Shown here: positions 54,501 to 63,808 of the stretch, in pieces
Layout of the letters: the number at the start of each line of letters is the position of its first letter
Numbering within the stretch: the stretch's first letter is position 1
Source: Flammeovirga sp. EKP202
GTDB taxonomy: Bacteria > Bacteroidota > Bacteroidia > Cytophagales > Flammeovirgaceae
Length of the DNA: 64,000 nucleotides
Reading direction: 5' to 3'
Assembly (NCBI RefSeq): GCF_014534745.1
Contig: NZ_JACVVP010000005.1
Span: forward strand, 124,001-188,000
Notes under the pieces: generated by a model
Told to the model about the DNA's origin: nothing
Seen by the model: only the letters and a program-made list of their open reading frames with translations
Database searches by the model: none
Made by a program: the position numbers and the translations under genes

Positions 54501-56675
54501 ATGAAAAATAAATTAGTACTACTTATACTGATATCCGCCTTGATATTTGAGCTTAATGTACATGGACAGGATATATCTACTCAAGAAAAACCAAAAAAAC
54601 TAGAGGTTCCTTCTGAAGATTTTGTCTTCAAAACAGATCGATATAATATTACGCTAAGTAAGGATGGTAAGTTTACTTCCCTTATAAAAGCGGATGGAAC
54701 AGAAATACTTAATGCAAATCGTACCAAGAATTTTTTCTTGAATATCCCTGTTAAAGGTGAAGTAGCGTTTACAAAACTTTTTAAAAAAGGTGATGACTTT
54801 GTATTTGGTACTGAAGATGAGAAGTTTTACGCTACTTTTAGTATTCAAGCAAAGCCTACTTATGTAGTGTTTACATTGAAAGATTTTTATGGTGACCTTC
54901 CAGTTGGAACGGAGTTAGAGTTTTTGATTGTGTCAACGACTGAAATTAAAGGTCTTCCTTTAGATTATGCTGGTATTGAGAAAAGTAAAGGAGCAATAAT
55001 GAATTTCCATGTTGCCTTTGAACATCTATGGGAAAGATATAAAGGGAATTCATTAGGAGGTTTCATTTTGTATTATAAATCATCACCAGAAGCAGAGGAT
55101 GAAAGTATTATTCGAGCTTGGGGTGAAGAGAACATGCCTCATCCTGTGGTGGAAGGAGAATGGAACTATGAAAGAGCAAAAAAATGGTTAGCAGATTGGC
55201 AGTTAATGTTTGCGGATCAATCTGTAATGTATATTGCACCACAAACACTTGATGAGTTACCATTTTATGAGCGTTATTTAGAAATAACGGGTGTGACTAC
55301 AATTAATCTATTTACGGATATATGGCATGGAGGCTTCTGGCCAAAAGATACACCTAACTGGGCCGTGAATGGCATTTTTGGAAACCAAGAAAACTTACGG
55401 AAATATTCTGTGGAACAAAGAAAGAAAGGTCGTAGCATTAACCTTCACTATGTGAGCGGTGGTATTGGTGTGAAAGATCCATTGTATACAAAACCAAATT
55501 TATCCGATGAATTAGCCTCTTGGGTGGATGGTACCTTAGAAGAAGGAATTTTTGAGGAAAGTAAAGTAATTTACTTTAAGCCCAACCAATTGTGGTATAA
55601 AATGCCAAAAGACTTTACGTCCAAGAAGCAGTTAGTAGGTTTTGTAACGGAACCTTCACGCTCTTTTATGAAATTCGACTATTTGAAAATCGATAATGAA
55701 CTCATTAAAGTTTCTAAGGTAGAGGAAGGAGAGAACGGAAATTGGAAGTTTTACATAAAAAATAGACAAGCCAAATCAACTGAAAAAGCAGAGCATAAAA
55801 AAGGAGCAGAAGTAAAAGGTATTGTGATGCCTTACAACATGGTTTATGTACCTGACAATAATTCTGAACTATTCAAAACTATAGCAACAAATTTTGCATC
55901 ATTATTAAATGATTGTAAGGTTTCAAATGCACTATTTGATGGGGCTGAAATTCATGATTATGATGGGAAATGGGGTTTTAGAAAATTTGCCCAAATCGTA
56001 TATGAGCATTTAGATCATCCTGTAGTGACACGGACTTCATATGGTAAAGAGCCGGATGCAGGCTTTATTGAGTATAGGTTAAATCAAACGAAAAAGTTTT
56101 TAACTGCACCGGTAGGAGATCATAATCATGCTAGAGCATCACTTCGTTTGGAAAGAAATAGCCGTACACATAAGAGCGAATTAAGAGAAGCATCTAATCT
56201 TCTAGCAGCCCATTTTATGCTAAGTACACAAGCGGCTTATAATGGTAGAAACTTCTCTATTTTGAAACCTGACCCGATGTTTGGAATTACCTTAGAAAAG
56301 TTAGAGGCTTATGGTAGAACGGATGAACTTTTATCTCTTCTTCCTAAATGGAAAGATGCTAGCCGTAAGTTAACACAAGCACAAAGAGATAAAATGTTAG
56401 CGACTCATGAATCATATAAACATAGGTTAGCTTCAAAGGTAGGATTTGAATTGAGGGAGACAGAATCGGAGTATTTAATTTATCCCATTCAGATGATGAG
56501 ACAATCTAAAGATGCAATTAAGGAAGATTTGAAAAAAGATCCTCCCATCCAACTATTCCATATGTTGCAGGAAGATGGAATGTTTACGCCAAAAGCGAAC
56601 TTATTCTTCGGAGAGACGAAATACATGAAGAATAATTATGAGACACAAGCTCCTCAATTTACTTTAGAGTTATGA
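54501..56675 (+). CDS. Secreted enzyme-like protein of unknown family, main part of a frameshifted gene
   Basis: This 724-residue protein has a signal peptide ending near VHGQD (~22). Residues ~35-215 look like an N-terminal beta-sandwich, as in GH31/GH36-type enzymes. Residues ~235-600 read like a TIM barrel: SVMYIAPQTLDELPFYERYLEI, TTINLFTDIWHGGFWP, INLHYVSGG, an inserted strand domain (FDYLKIDNELIKVSKVEEG) and SNALFDGAEIHDYDGKWGF, with acidic residues at strand ends that could be catalytic. No family could be assigned. The reading frame ends without a closing domain, and a C-terminal beta domain follows in the next frame with a 4-base overlap, so this is probably the main part of an ~830-residue protein. 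Confidence 0.65.
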   Translation: MKNKLVLLILISALIFELNVHGQDISTQEKPKKLEVPSEDFVFKTDRYNITLSKDGKFTSLIKADGTEILNANRTKNFFLNIPVKGEVAFTKLFKKGDDFVFGTEDEKFYATFSIQAKPTYVVFTLKDFYGDLPVGTELEFLIVSTTEIKGLPLDYAGIEKSKGAIMNFHVAFEHLWERYKGNSLGGFILYYKSSPEAEDESIIRAWGEENMPHPVVEGEWNYERAKKWLADWQLMFADQSVMYIAPQTLDELPFYERYLEITGVTTINLFTDIWHGGFWPKDTPNWAVNGIFGNQENLRKYSVEQRKKGRSINLHYVSGGIGVKDPLYTKPNLSDELASWVDGTLEEGIFEESKVIYFKPNQLWYKMPKDFTSKKQLVGFVTEPSRSFMKFDYLKIDNELIKVSKVEEGENGNWKFYIKNRQAKSTEKAEHKKGAEVKGIVMPYNMVYVPDNNSELFKTIATNFASLLNDCKVSNALFDGAEIHDYDGKWGFRKFAQIVYEHLDHPVVTRTSYGKEPDAGFIEYRLNQTKKFLTAPVGDHNHARASLRLERNSRTHKSELREASNLLAAHFMLSTQAAYNGRNFSILKPDPMFGITLEKLEAYGRTDELLSLLPKWKDASRKLTQAQRDKMLATHESYKHRLASKVGFELRETESEYLIYPIQMMRQSKDAIKEDLKKDPPIQLFHMLQEDGMFTPKANLFFGETKYMKNNYETQAPQFTLEL

Positions 56676-56992
56676 TGGGCGAAGGTGAGTTAGTGGAACC
56701 ATCAATTCAAATTGGAAAGTCAAAAATCACGGTCAAATCAACGCTTCAGTTACAAGCAAAGGCAACGCAATACATAGAGTACAGAGGTGGAGAGAAGGCT
56801 AATATTTATGACAAAAACTGGAATTTACAAGAAGTGGCAGAAGTGAAAATAAAAGGAAATTTTGAAGCTGTAAAAGGACAAAATATAGTAACACTTTCTT
56901 CTGGTAACCACGCCAATGTAAAAGCTGAATTATTATTATTTACTGAGGGAGAACCAATCAAAGTAGCGAAAAGTGCTCCATTAGTGTGGTAA
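56672..56992 (+). CDS. C-terminal beta domain of the preceding enzyme, displaced by a frameshift
   Basis: This is a 106-residue frame with no signal peptide. It starts in ATGA overlapping the upstream stop. The content (IQIGKSKITVKSTLQLQAKATQYIEYRGGEKANIYDKNW, then NFEAVKGQNIVTLSSGN and LLLFTEGEPIKV) is a typical C-terminal beta-sandwich of a glycoside hydrolase. As a separate cytoplasmic protein it would make little sense beside a secreted enzyme. Inserting one base near 56672 joins the two frames into about 830 residues. The -1 frame is open only from 56642, which limits the shift to a window of about 34 bases. A genuine separate, coupled gene is the less likely alternative. Confidence 0.55.
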   Translation: MMGEGELVEPSIQIGKSKITVKSTLQLQAKATQYIEYRGGEKANIYDKNWNLQEVAEVKIKGNFEAVKGQNIVTLSSGNHANVKAELLLFTEGEPIKVAKSAPLVW

Positions 56993-57091
56993 TATTACTA
57001 GCAGTTGAATAATAGAGGAGTTTAATTATTCAACTGCTTGTATTTTTTATAACTTCTAAATATTATTTTACAATTACCATTTTGTTTGCTT

Positions 57092-60000
57092 ATGATGACC
57101 CGTTCATTTCTATATTTAATTTTCATCCTACTTTTTTCATTAAAAAGCCAAGCAAATACATTAGGTTATTTTGATGTTTTTAGTAATGTCGTTGGCTTTC
57201 ATCATCAAACAGTAAATTGTTTTTATCAGGATGAATATGGTTTTATATGGATGGGGACGCCTCATGGTTTAATCAAATATGATGGAAATGAATACCAAGC
57301 GTTTAATTACCTGTCAGGAGATTCAACCTCGATTATAGATAATTCTGTCAAAATCATTCATGATGATCATCAAGGCAATTTATGGTTAGGGACTGAAAAA
57401 GGTGTATCGATTTATTCTTTAGACCAGAACACTTTTTCTGTTATTAATGAACTAAATGAAAAATTAAAGGAACTAGGTCCAATTCAAACTATTTATCAAT
57501 TGGACAAAAATACTATATGGATAGTCACTTCTGATGCTGTTTTACAAATCAGTAGAGCTAAAAATACGAATATAGTGACACAAGTTAAATTGGACTTTCT
57601 AAACCAAAATCAAAACTTAAAGGATGTTTATTTGACGAACAATCGGTACTACGTCCTTACCAATTCTATCTTATATGTACTTAAAAAAGTACAGAAAGAA
57701 GGAGGGTTCACAGTGATTGAAGAAGTGAAGGTAGCCGATATAGATGGATCCTCTTTTGTTGACCTTTTATTTAATATAGAAGGTACATTGTCTTATGTCG
57801 CAACAGAAAAGGGACTAGTTTCTTTTGATTTGAATTGGGAGATCATGCAATTATTGGATTATGTTACTTTTGAAACCCAAGATAACCCAAATCCAATGGT
57901 CAATAAGATTGTGAGTGACACCTTAGATAATATTTGGGTAGCTACTCAGTATAATGGTGTTATTCAATATCACTTGAAAACGAAAAAATCAACTTTTTTT
58001 AATAATTCAAATGTAAAAAAACAGGTCCCGGAAAATGGAATTAATGATATTTTGATTGATGAATTAGGTGTCATTTGGTTGGCGACTGACTATCAAGGAA
58101 TTAGTATTTTAAATCCCTACAAAAAACCGTTTCATGGTATTTCTCATGATGTGTCAGACCCAAATTCTATATCTTCTAATTTTGTAAAAGGCATGTTGAT
58201 TGATTCTCAAAAAAGAGTATGGGTAGGGAGTTTTAAGCATGGTGTCAGTAGAAGTAATGAGGTATTTGAGCTAGAGAATATTGATCAATTGACCTTTTCA
58301 AGAGAGTTTTCTAACAGGACAGTTTACAGTATAAAACAATACAAGCATTTTGTTTTATTAGGTACAAACAGAGGGCTTGAGGTCTATGACTTGAAACAAG
58401 AGAAATATATAGACATAGAAATGTTTCCAAGGAAACTGAGTACAATTACGGTTACAGAAATTATTGGAGGTCAACTTTTTGTTTATTCAGCAAAGGAATT
58501 ATTTGTATATAATATCAAGGAAATAACATCTAATGGGAACTTAACACTGCGTTTTGAAAAGCAAGAAGAACATACCAATATACTTCGTTCACTAAAAAAT
58601 CAAAGTGTCAATGTTTTTTTTAATGATGGAGAAAAGGGGATTCTTATTGGAACAGAAAAAGGGTTATTTCATGTAAGTAAAGATTTCTCAAAACTTACTT
58701 TTTATAAATCAGAGGAAGGAAGAGAAAATTCATTAGGAAGTGATAGAGTGTTTACCATTTATAGAGATACTTTTAAGCAGTTATGGATAGGGACATTTGG
58801 GGCAGGGCTTTATAAAGTTATTGAAAATGAAGTTAAAATAGATCACTTTGAAAAAGTAACTCCTTTTCCTGATAATGTAGTGTATTCTATCATGGAGGAT
58901 AAGAATAATCGATTGTGGATTTCTACAGATGCAGGTATTGTGATGTACAATGCCAAAGAACAACTTCAGAAAAATTATACCGTCTCAGATGGAATATTAG
59001 CAAATAACTTCAGGAAAAATACATTTGGAAAAGACCAATATGGTACAATGCTGATGGGAGGTATAAAAGGCATTGTGATCTTTAACCCTATGGAAATTCA
59101 AGAAGTATTGGTTGCACCTCAACCTCAGATATTAAGGGTAAAAGTGAAAAACGAAATCATTGAACCTTATCAAAAATATGATGAGACACTTATACTAACG
59201 GAGCCAATTTATAAAGCATCTGAAATAGTACTTCCGTATACCATGAATCAATTGACGCTTGAGTTAGGTGCAATTAATTTTGGGAATCGAGATAATATAA
59301 AATTCGCTTACAGGTTGAATGGTATTGATAAAGGTTGGGTCATAAAAGAAGCAGATCAAGGTTATGCTAATTATACAAAACTACCTTCAGGTGAATATAT
59401 TTTTGAGGTTAAAACCATCAATAGTGATGGAGTAGAAAGTCAGCAAATAAAACGATTGGTGATAAAAGTAGAAACGCCTTGGTATGTGACAAATTATGCA
59501 ATTATTGCCTATGTGATCATAGTATTACTTATTATTTTTGGTATTTATAAATACCTCGCCAATATGGTTTCTTTGGAAAAGAGAGTCTTATCAGAGAAAA
59601 AAGATAAAGAGCACCTAATCGAGATCAATGAAGCTAAGTTGACTTTTTTTACAAATATCAGCCACGAAATTAGAACTCCACTAACTTTGATTTTGACACC
59701 TTTGGAGAGATTGACTTACGATGAGAAGTTACATCCGGACTTAAAAAGCTTTGTGAAAAATATCAATATAAATGGTCAACGATTATTGAACTTAACAAAT
59801 TCATTAATTGATTTTAGAAAAATAGGAAAAGGTGAGCTGGAATTGAAGTGTGTGCAGCAAGATATTGTACCCTTCATTCAAAAAACCGCAGAAGCATTTT
59901 TAGGCTATGCTAAAGATAAAAAAATTGATTATTCAATTCGTATAGAAGAAAAATCAGCTGAAGGTTGGTTTGACAAGGCAGTGCTTGAACGTATTATTTT

Positions 60001-61156
60001 TAACCTTCTTTCCAATGCATTCAAATACACTAAAGAAAATGGTGAAATTGTTTTCCATATGTATTTAGAAAAAGACTTTCTCAAAATTGATATCAGAGAT
60101 ACTGGGGTTGGAATCAGTGAGGAAGATCAAGAGCAAATTTTTGATATTTTCTATAAAGGGAACCATAAACCTTCAAAGTTTGGTAGTAGTGGAATCGGCC
60201 TTTATTTAGTCAAGGAACTTATTGAATTGCATTCGGGGAAAATTGAATTAAAAAGCAAGGAAAATGATGGGTCAACATTCTCAATTACTTTACCGATGGG
60301 ATTATCTGAAAAACCGGAATTTCAACTCGAGGAAGTAATTGAAACAGGTAAAATAGAGCAAAAAGCACCTGTTGATAATTCTACTAAAAAGAAAGTTCTT
60401 TTAGTAGAAGACAATGAAGAACTACTAGAAATGATCTATCAGTTGTTTCAAAAAGAGTATACAGTTTATCAAGCCAAAAATGGAGTAGAGGGTTATAAGA
60501 TAGCATTAGAAAAACAACCTGATATTATAATCACTGATGTTAGTATGCCAAAGATGAATGGTTATGAATTAGCAGATAAACTTAAAAACAACTCAGAAAC
60601 AAGTCATGTCCTTATCATTTTCTTGACTGCGATGGCTGATTTAGAAAGTCAGAGGATGGCATTAGAAAAAGGGGGACAGATTCATATCTCAAAACCTTTT
60701 TCCCCTAAGATACTGACCCTGCAAGTTAAAAACCTTATTTTACAAACAGAGAAGGAAACCAAGGTACTCAAGAAGAAAATTATCATGAGTCCTGAGAAGG
60801 AAAAAATACAATCAAAAGATGAGGTGTTTTTAGAACAAATCAATGCTGCATTGGAAGAAGGTTATAAGGATAATAACTATAGCATTGAACAATTGGCTGA
60901 ATCTGTTAACATGTCCTATATACAGTTCTATAGAAAGTTTAAGACATTAACAGAAATAAATGCCAAGCAATACCTTAGAGAATTTAGATTGAAAAAAGCG
61001 AAGGAAATGATCGAAAAAGATCCTGACCTTTCGGTATATGATGTGATGTATAATGTTGGTTTTAATAGTCATTCATACTTTACAATCTCCTTTAAAAAAG
61101 TGTATGGAGTAACTCCTGCAACTTTAAGAAACCAACTCAGCAAAACTGAAAGTTAG
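57092..61156 (+). CDS. HTCS sensor-regulator at the right of the sulfated-glycan locus
   Basis: This 1354-residue hybrid two-component regulator has a signal peptide (~1-22), propeller repeats (YGFIWMGTPHGLIKYDGN, LWLGTEKG, IWLATDYQGISI; ~25-680), a Y_Y_Y domain (~715-785), a membrane helix (~800-822), HisKA with FFTNISHEIRTPL (His ~858), HATPase (NLLSNAFKYT, GIGLYLVKELI), a receiver with the Asp of ITDVSMPKMNGYE near 1149 and KPFSP, and a C-terminal AraC domain (~1245-1345). It is very similar along its length to the HTCS at 41234-45277. ATG 57092 is chosen over TTG 57086. It follows the split enzyme gene by 99 bases and probably senses products of the same substrate. Confidence 0.94.
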   Translation: MMTRSFLYLIFILLFSLKSQANTLGYFDVFSNVVGFHHQTVNCFYQDEYGFIWMGTPHGLIKYDGNEYQAFNYLSGDSTSIIDNSVKIIHDDHQGNLWLGTEKGVSIYSLDQNTFSVINELNEKLKELGPIQTIYQLDKNTIWIVTSDAVLQISRAKNTNIVTQVKLDFLNQNQNLKDVYLTNNRYYVLTNSILYVLKKVQKEGGFTVIEEVKVADIDGSSFVDLLFNIEGTLSYVATEKGLVSFDLNWEIMQLLDYVTFETQDNPNPMVNKIVSDTLDNIWVATQYNGVIQYHLKTKKSTFFNNSNVKKQVPENGINDILIDELGVIWLATDYQGISILNPYKKPFHGISHDVSDPNSISSNFVKGMLIDSQKRVWVGSFKHGVSRSNEVFELENIDQLTFSREFSNRTVYSIKQYKHFVLLGTNRGLEVYDLKQEKYIDIEMFPRKLSTITVTEIIGGQLFVYSAKELFVYNIKEITSNGNLTLRFEKQEEHTNILRSLKNQSVNVFFNDGEKGILIGTEKGLFHVSKDFSKLTFYKSEEGRENSLGSDRVFTIYRDTFKQLWIGTFGAGLYKVIENEVKIDHFEKVTPFPDNVVYSIMEDKNNRLWISTDAGIVMYNAKEQLQKNYTVSDGILANNFRKNTFGKDQYGTMLMGGIKGIVIFNPMEIQEVLVAPQPQILRVKVKNEIIEPYQKYDETLILTEPIYKASEIVLPYTMNQLTLELGAINFGNRDNIKFAYRLNGIDKGWVIKEADQGYANYTKLPSGEYIFEVKTINSDGVESQQIKRLVIKVETPWYVTNYAIIAYVIIVLLIIFGIYKYLANMVSLEKRVLSEKKDKEHLIEINEAKLTFFTNISHEIRTPLTLILTPLERLTYDEKLHPDLKSFVKNININGQRLLNLTNSLIDFRKIGKGELELKCVQQDIVPFIQKTAEAFLGYAKDKKIDYSIRIEEKSAEGWFDKAVLERIIFNLLSNAFKYTKENGEIVFHMYLEKDFLKIDIRDTGVGISEEDQEQIFDIFYKGNHKPSKFGSSGIGLYLVKELIELHSGKIELKSKENDGSTFSITLPMGLSEKPEFQLEEVIETGKIEQKAPVDNSTKKKVLLVEDNEELLEMIYQLFQKEYTVYQAKNGVEGYKIALEKQPDIIITDVSMPKMNGYELADKLKNNSETSHVLIIFLTAMADLESQRMALEKGGQIHISKPFSPKILTLQVKNLILQTEKETKVLKKKIIMSPEKEKIQSKDEVFLEQINAALEEGYKDNNYSIEQLAESVNMSYIQFYRKFKTLTEINAKQYLREFRLKKAKEMIEKDPDLSVYDVMYNVGFNSHSYFTISFKKVYGVTPATLRNQLSKTES

Positions 61157-61487
61157 TATTCATTTTAATCGAAATCCTTTTATTAATTATTTGAATGATA
61201 TAAAAACGCAAAAGAAAGATCGTTATCAGATATGTTTTTTATAAAAGTGTAAATTTTTGAAAGATATAGAATTCTTTTTTGCACGAAATTGCCTTCAGTA
61301 AAAAGATCAACATGTGAAAGTGATCATAGAGAATCGATTTTTGATTTTCGAAGAAACAATAATGATGAAATGAAATTGAAAGGGACACTATTTATTAAGG
61401 GTGATATGAGAACATCATTCCTGTTTCAAGTCATAAGACTTTCTGATTTTTTTATCATAATAACAAGCAATAATTAAAAGTATACTT
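61157..61487. other. 331-base intergenic region before the GH36 gene
   Basis: I see no supported gene, hairpin or exact -7 element here. The sequence is AT-rich, with a loosely repeated ATAAGACTTT/TTTATCAT composition near the GH36 start. Confidence 0.5.
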
Positions 61488-63380
61488 ATGAAGTTGAAAA
61501 ATTTTTTATTATCAGCTATTACTATTTTTTTAGTATGGGGTTGTGGTAATACAAAACTAGAGGGAGACCAAAAGTTTGCGAATAACAACTCAGCAAAAGC
61601 CAAATTGTTTAGAGAGAGATTAGAAAAATCTCCTTCGGTACTGGATGATAAAGACGGTAATGTGATTCCGTCAAGTGACTACAAATTATCAAGAAAGTGG
61701 GAAGGCAACATTTGTAAAACGGTTTTAACCAATACAAGTGACAAAGTAATTAACCCTAAAGAAGTTATCATTTTCGCATTAGAGCAGCATGGTATTAACC
61801 CTGATTCTCCAGTGTATGGTGAAGGTTTTCAAATGTTGCACCAAAATGGAGGTACGTTAGCGAAACACGAAAATAGAGGATCTAACACTGATAAAGACCA
61901 CTATAGAATGAAGGAATTGAGAGATATTCCTACGGTTTATGGTCTATTGAACATCAATGTAGATGAGGAAGAAAACTTTATGTTAGGTTTTACTTCTTGT
62001 AAGAAATTCATTGGCCGTATAGCTTATGACCAAAATCAAATGTTGATCGCTGTTGATGCTGAAGGATTAGCATTGGCGCCAGGCGAAAGCTGGAACCTAG
62101 AAGACTTTATCTTTATTGACGGTGAAAACCAAGGTGATTTATACGATGAGATGTCGGATGAGATTGTAAAGAATCATCCTGCAATGAAGAGTGAAACAAT
62201 GCCTATTGGATGGTGTTCATGGTATTGCTACAAAGAGGATATTACGGATGAAATCATGATGAAAAACCTGGATATCTTCGCAAAGAAAGTTCCTGAAATG
62301 GAGTACATCCAATTAGACGATGGTTACCAACCGTATATGGGTGATTGGTTAGATCCAAATCCCGCTTACGGTGATGTGAGAAAAACAATCGACGGTATTG
62401 CTGCAAAAGGTTTCAAACCTGCTATTTGGGTAGCTCCATTTATTGCACAAAAGGAATCAAGAGTATTCAAAGAGCATCCAGAGTGGTTCGTAAAAGGGAA
62501 AGATGGTAAACCATTGAACTCAAGCACTGTTACATTTGGTGGTTGGAGAGAAGGACCTTGGTATTGTTTAGACGGTACACACCCTGAAGTACAAGCACAT
62601 TTAACACATGTGATCAAAACGATGCGTGAAGAATGGGGGGTAAACTACTTTAAATTAGATGCTAACTACTGGGGTGCTATCCAAGACGGAGCATTCTACG
62701 ACAAATCAGCGACGCGTATTGAGGCCTACAGAAGAGGTATGGAAGCGATCTTAAAAGGATGTGATGACCAATCTGTAGTTTTAGGATGTAACGCTCCTAT
62801 CTGGCCTTCATTAGGTTTGGTAACTGCTCAGCGTACATCTGCTGATATCAACAGAAAGTGGTCTAATTTTAGAAAATTAGCGATCCAAAACTTAAGCCGT
62901 TGCTGGCAAAACGAAAAGGTTTGGGATGCAGATCCTGATTGTATCGTACAAACAGCAGACAGCCCATTTGGTGGTAATCCAAAAGAAATTACAAAAGATG
63001 AGTGGTTCTTCCACTTAACATCTATCCATGCCGTAGGTGGTTTCTCATTAGGTAGTGATAAAGCGGAATTAATGACCGATGAGGATTTCAAAATCTTAAA
63101 GAAATTATTAAAACCTACAGGTAAAGGAGCCAAGTTTAAAAACTCTAAATTAGAAGTGGGTGTAACTGATCTTGGTGATACACAGTACTACTATGTATTC
63201 AACTGGACGGAAGAGCCAATTGATATGGATGTAGAATTGATCAAAGGAGCTAAATTAACTGATTTCTGGACAGATAAAGAAATCGGAGAGTTTGAAGGAA
63301 AGTACACTGTGAAACAACTTGCTCCACATGCTGCTAAATTATTAATGGCAACAAAGGTGGACAATCAATTAGGGAAATAG
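61488..63380 (+). CDS. GH36 alpha-galactosidase lipoprotein
   Basis: This 630-residue lipoprotein has a lipobox (WGCG, cysteine ~20). The N-terminal beta-supersandwich spans ~50-230. The catalytic barrel begins at MPIGWCSWYCYKEDIT (~238) and includes YIQLDDGYQPYMGDWL, FKPAIWVAPFIAQKES and FKLDANYWG with the nucleophile aspartate near 392. The acid/base aspartate is in RTSADINRKW near 453. VGGFSLGSDKAEL and a small C-terminal beta domain follow. GH36 enzymes remove terminal alpha-galactose. In this locus it could cut alpha-1,3-galactose from desulfated carrageenan oligosaccharides. Galactomannan side chains are also possible, since the mannan locus is nearby. Confidence 0.88.
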   Translation: MKLKNFLLSAITIFLVWGCGNTKLEGDQKFANNNSAKAKLFRERLEKSPSVLDDKDGNVIPSSDYKLSRKWEGNICKTVLTNTSDKVINPKEVIIFALEQHGINPDSPVYGEGFQMLHQNGGTLAKHENRGSNTDKDHYRMKELRDIPTVYGLLNINVDEEENFMLGFTSCKKFIGRIAYDQNQMLIAVDAEGLALAPGESWNLEDFIFIDGENQGDLYDEMSDEIVKNHPAMKSETMPIGWCSWYCYKEDITDEIMMKNLDIFAKKVPEMEYIQLDDGYQPYMGDWLDPNPAYGDVRKTIDGIAAKGFKPAIWVAPFIAQKESRVFKEHPEWFVKGKDGKPLNSSTVTFGGWREGPWYCLDGTHPEVQAHLTHVIKTMREEWGVNYFKLDANYWGAIQDGAFYDKSATRIEAYRRGMEAILKGCDDQSVVLGCNAPIWPSLGLVTAQRTSADINRKWSNFRKLAIQNLSRCWQNEKVWDADPDCIVQTADSPFGGNPKEITKDEWFFHLTSIHAVGGFSLGSDKAELMTDEDFKILKKLLKPTGKGAKFKNSKLEVGVTDLGDTQYYYVFNWTEEPIDMDVELIKGAKLTDFWTDKEIGEFEGKYTVKQLAPHAAKLLMATKVDNQLGK

Positions 63381-63435
63381 TGTGTTTCCTCAGGTGATAA
63401 AGAAACAGATTGAATAATTTGTGATATTGGATTTT

Positions 63436-63466
63436 TGCCCTGGTACTCGTTGTGAGTGCTAGGGCA
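63436..63466 (+). terminator. Terminator of the GH36 gene
   Basis: TGCCCTGGTACTC pairs with GAGTGCTAGGGCA with two mismatches around a 5-base loop. Five T residues follow on the plus strand. Confidence 0.78.
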
Positions 63467-63469
63467 TTT

Positions 63470-63745
63470 TTATAAACAAACCTTCAGTTTATCGAGTCGA
63501 TCTACAGTAATTACCCTAAATGTATAGGAGTTAATAGTGATTCTAACATTGTGTTTTACATTACTTATATAGAAATTCTTACCCTTTTTTAAATAATCAT
63601 TTTCATCGGTTTCTTGTAATACTTCAAGAAGAAAAGACTCAATTTCTTGGCGATCAAAATCTGTTGAAAGTTTTTTATTGATTCGCCCATACACTAGTTC
63701 AGTGTAACAGATATTTTGAGTGATTTGTTGTTTTCTATTTGCCAT
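63470..63745 (-). CDS. DUF3781 protein
   Basis: This 91-residue cytoplasmic protein has no signal peptide. ICYTELVYGRINKKLS, EIESFLLEVLQET and GKNFYISNVKHNVRITINSYTFRVITVDRL are the conserved parts of DUF3781, a small family of unknown function found in many Firmicutes and Bacteroidota. The ORF is full length for the family. It ends four bases past the GH36 terminator hairpin and follows a partial minus-strand gene. It is not part of the glycan locus. Confidence 0.88.
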   Translation of the reverse strand: MANRKQQITQNICYTELVYGRINKKLSTDFDRQEIESFLLEVLQETDENDYLKKGKNFYISNVKHNVRITINSYTFRVITVDRLDKLKVCL

Positions 63746-63808
63746 TAATAGTATGAATCAGAGTGAGCAATCGAGTATTTCCATTGTCCCATAATTATAA
63801 ATTCCTTT

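Noticed and set aside
56642-56675. Programmed -1 ribosomal frameshifting joining the two frames
   Set aside because: No X-XXY-YYZ slippery heptamer is present in the 34-base window where the shift must occur, and no following pseudoknot was seen.
61289-61477. A 62-codon plus-strand frame before the GH36 gene
   Set aside because: It has no recognisable domain or signal peptide, lies in AT-rich leader sequence, and its composition looks non-coding.
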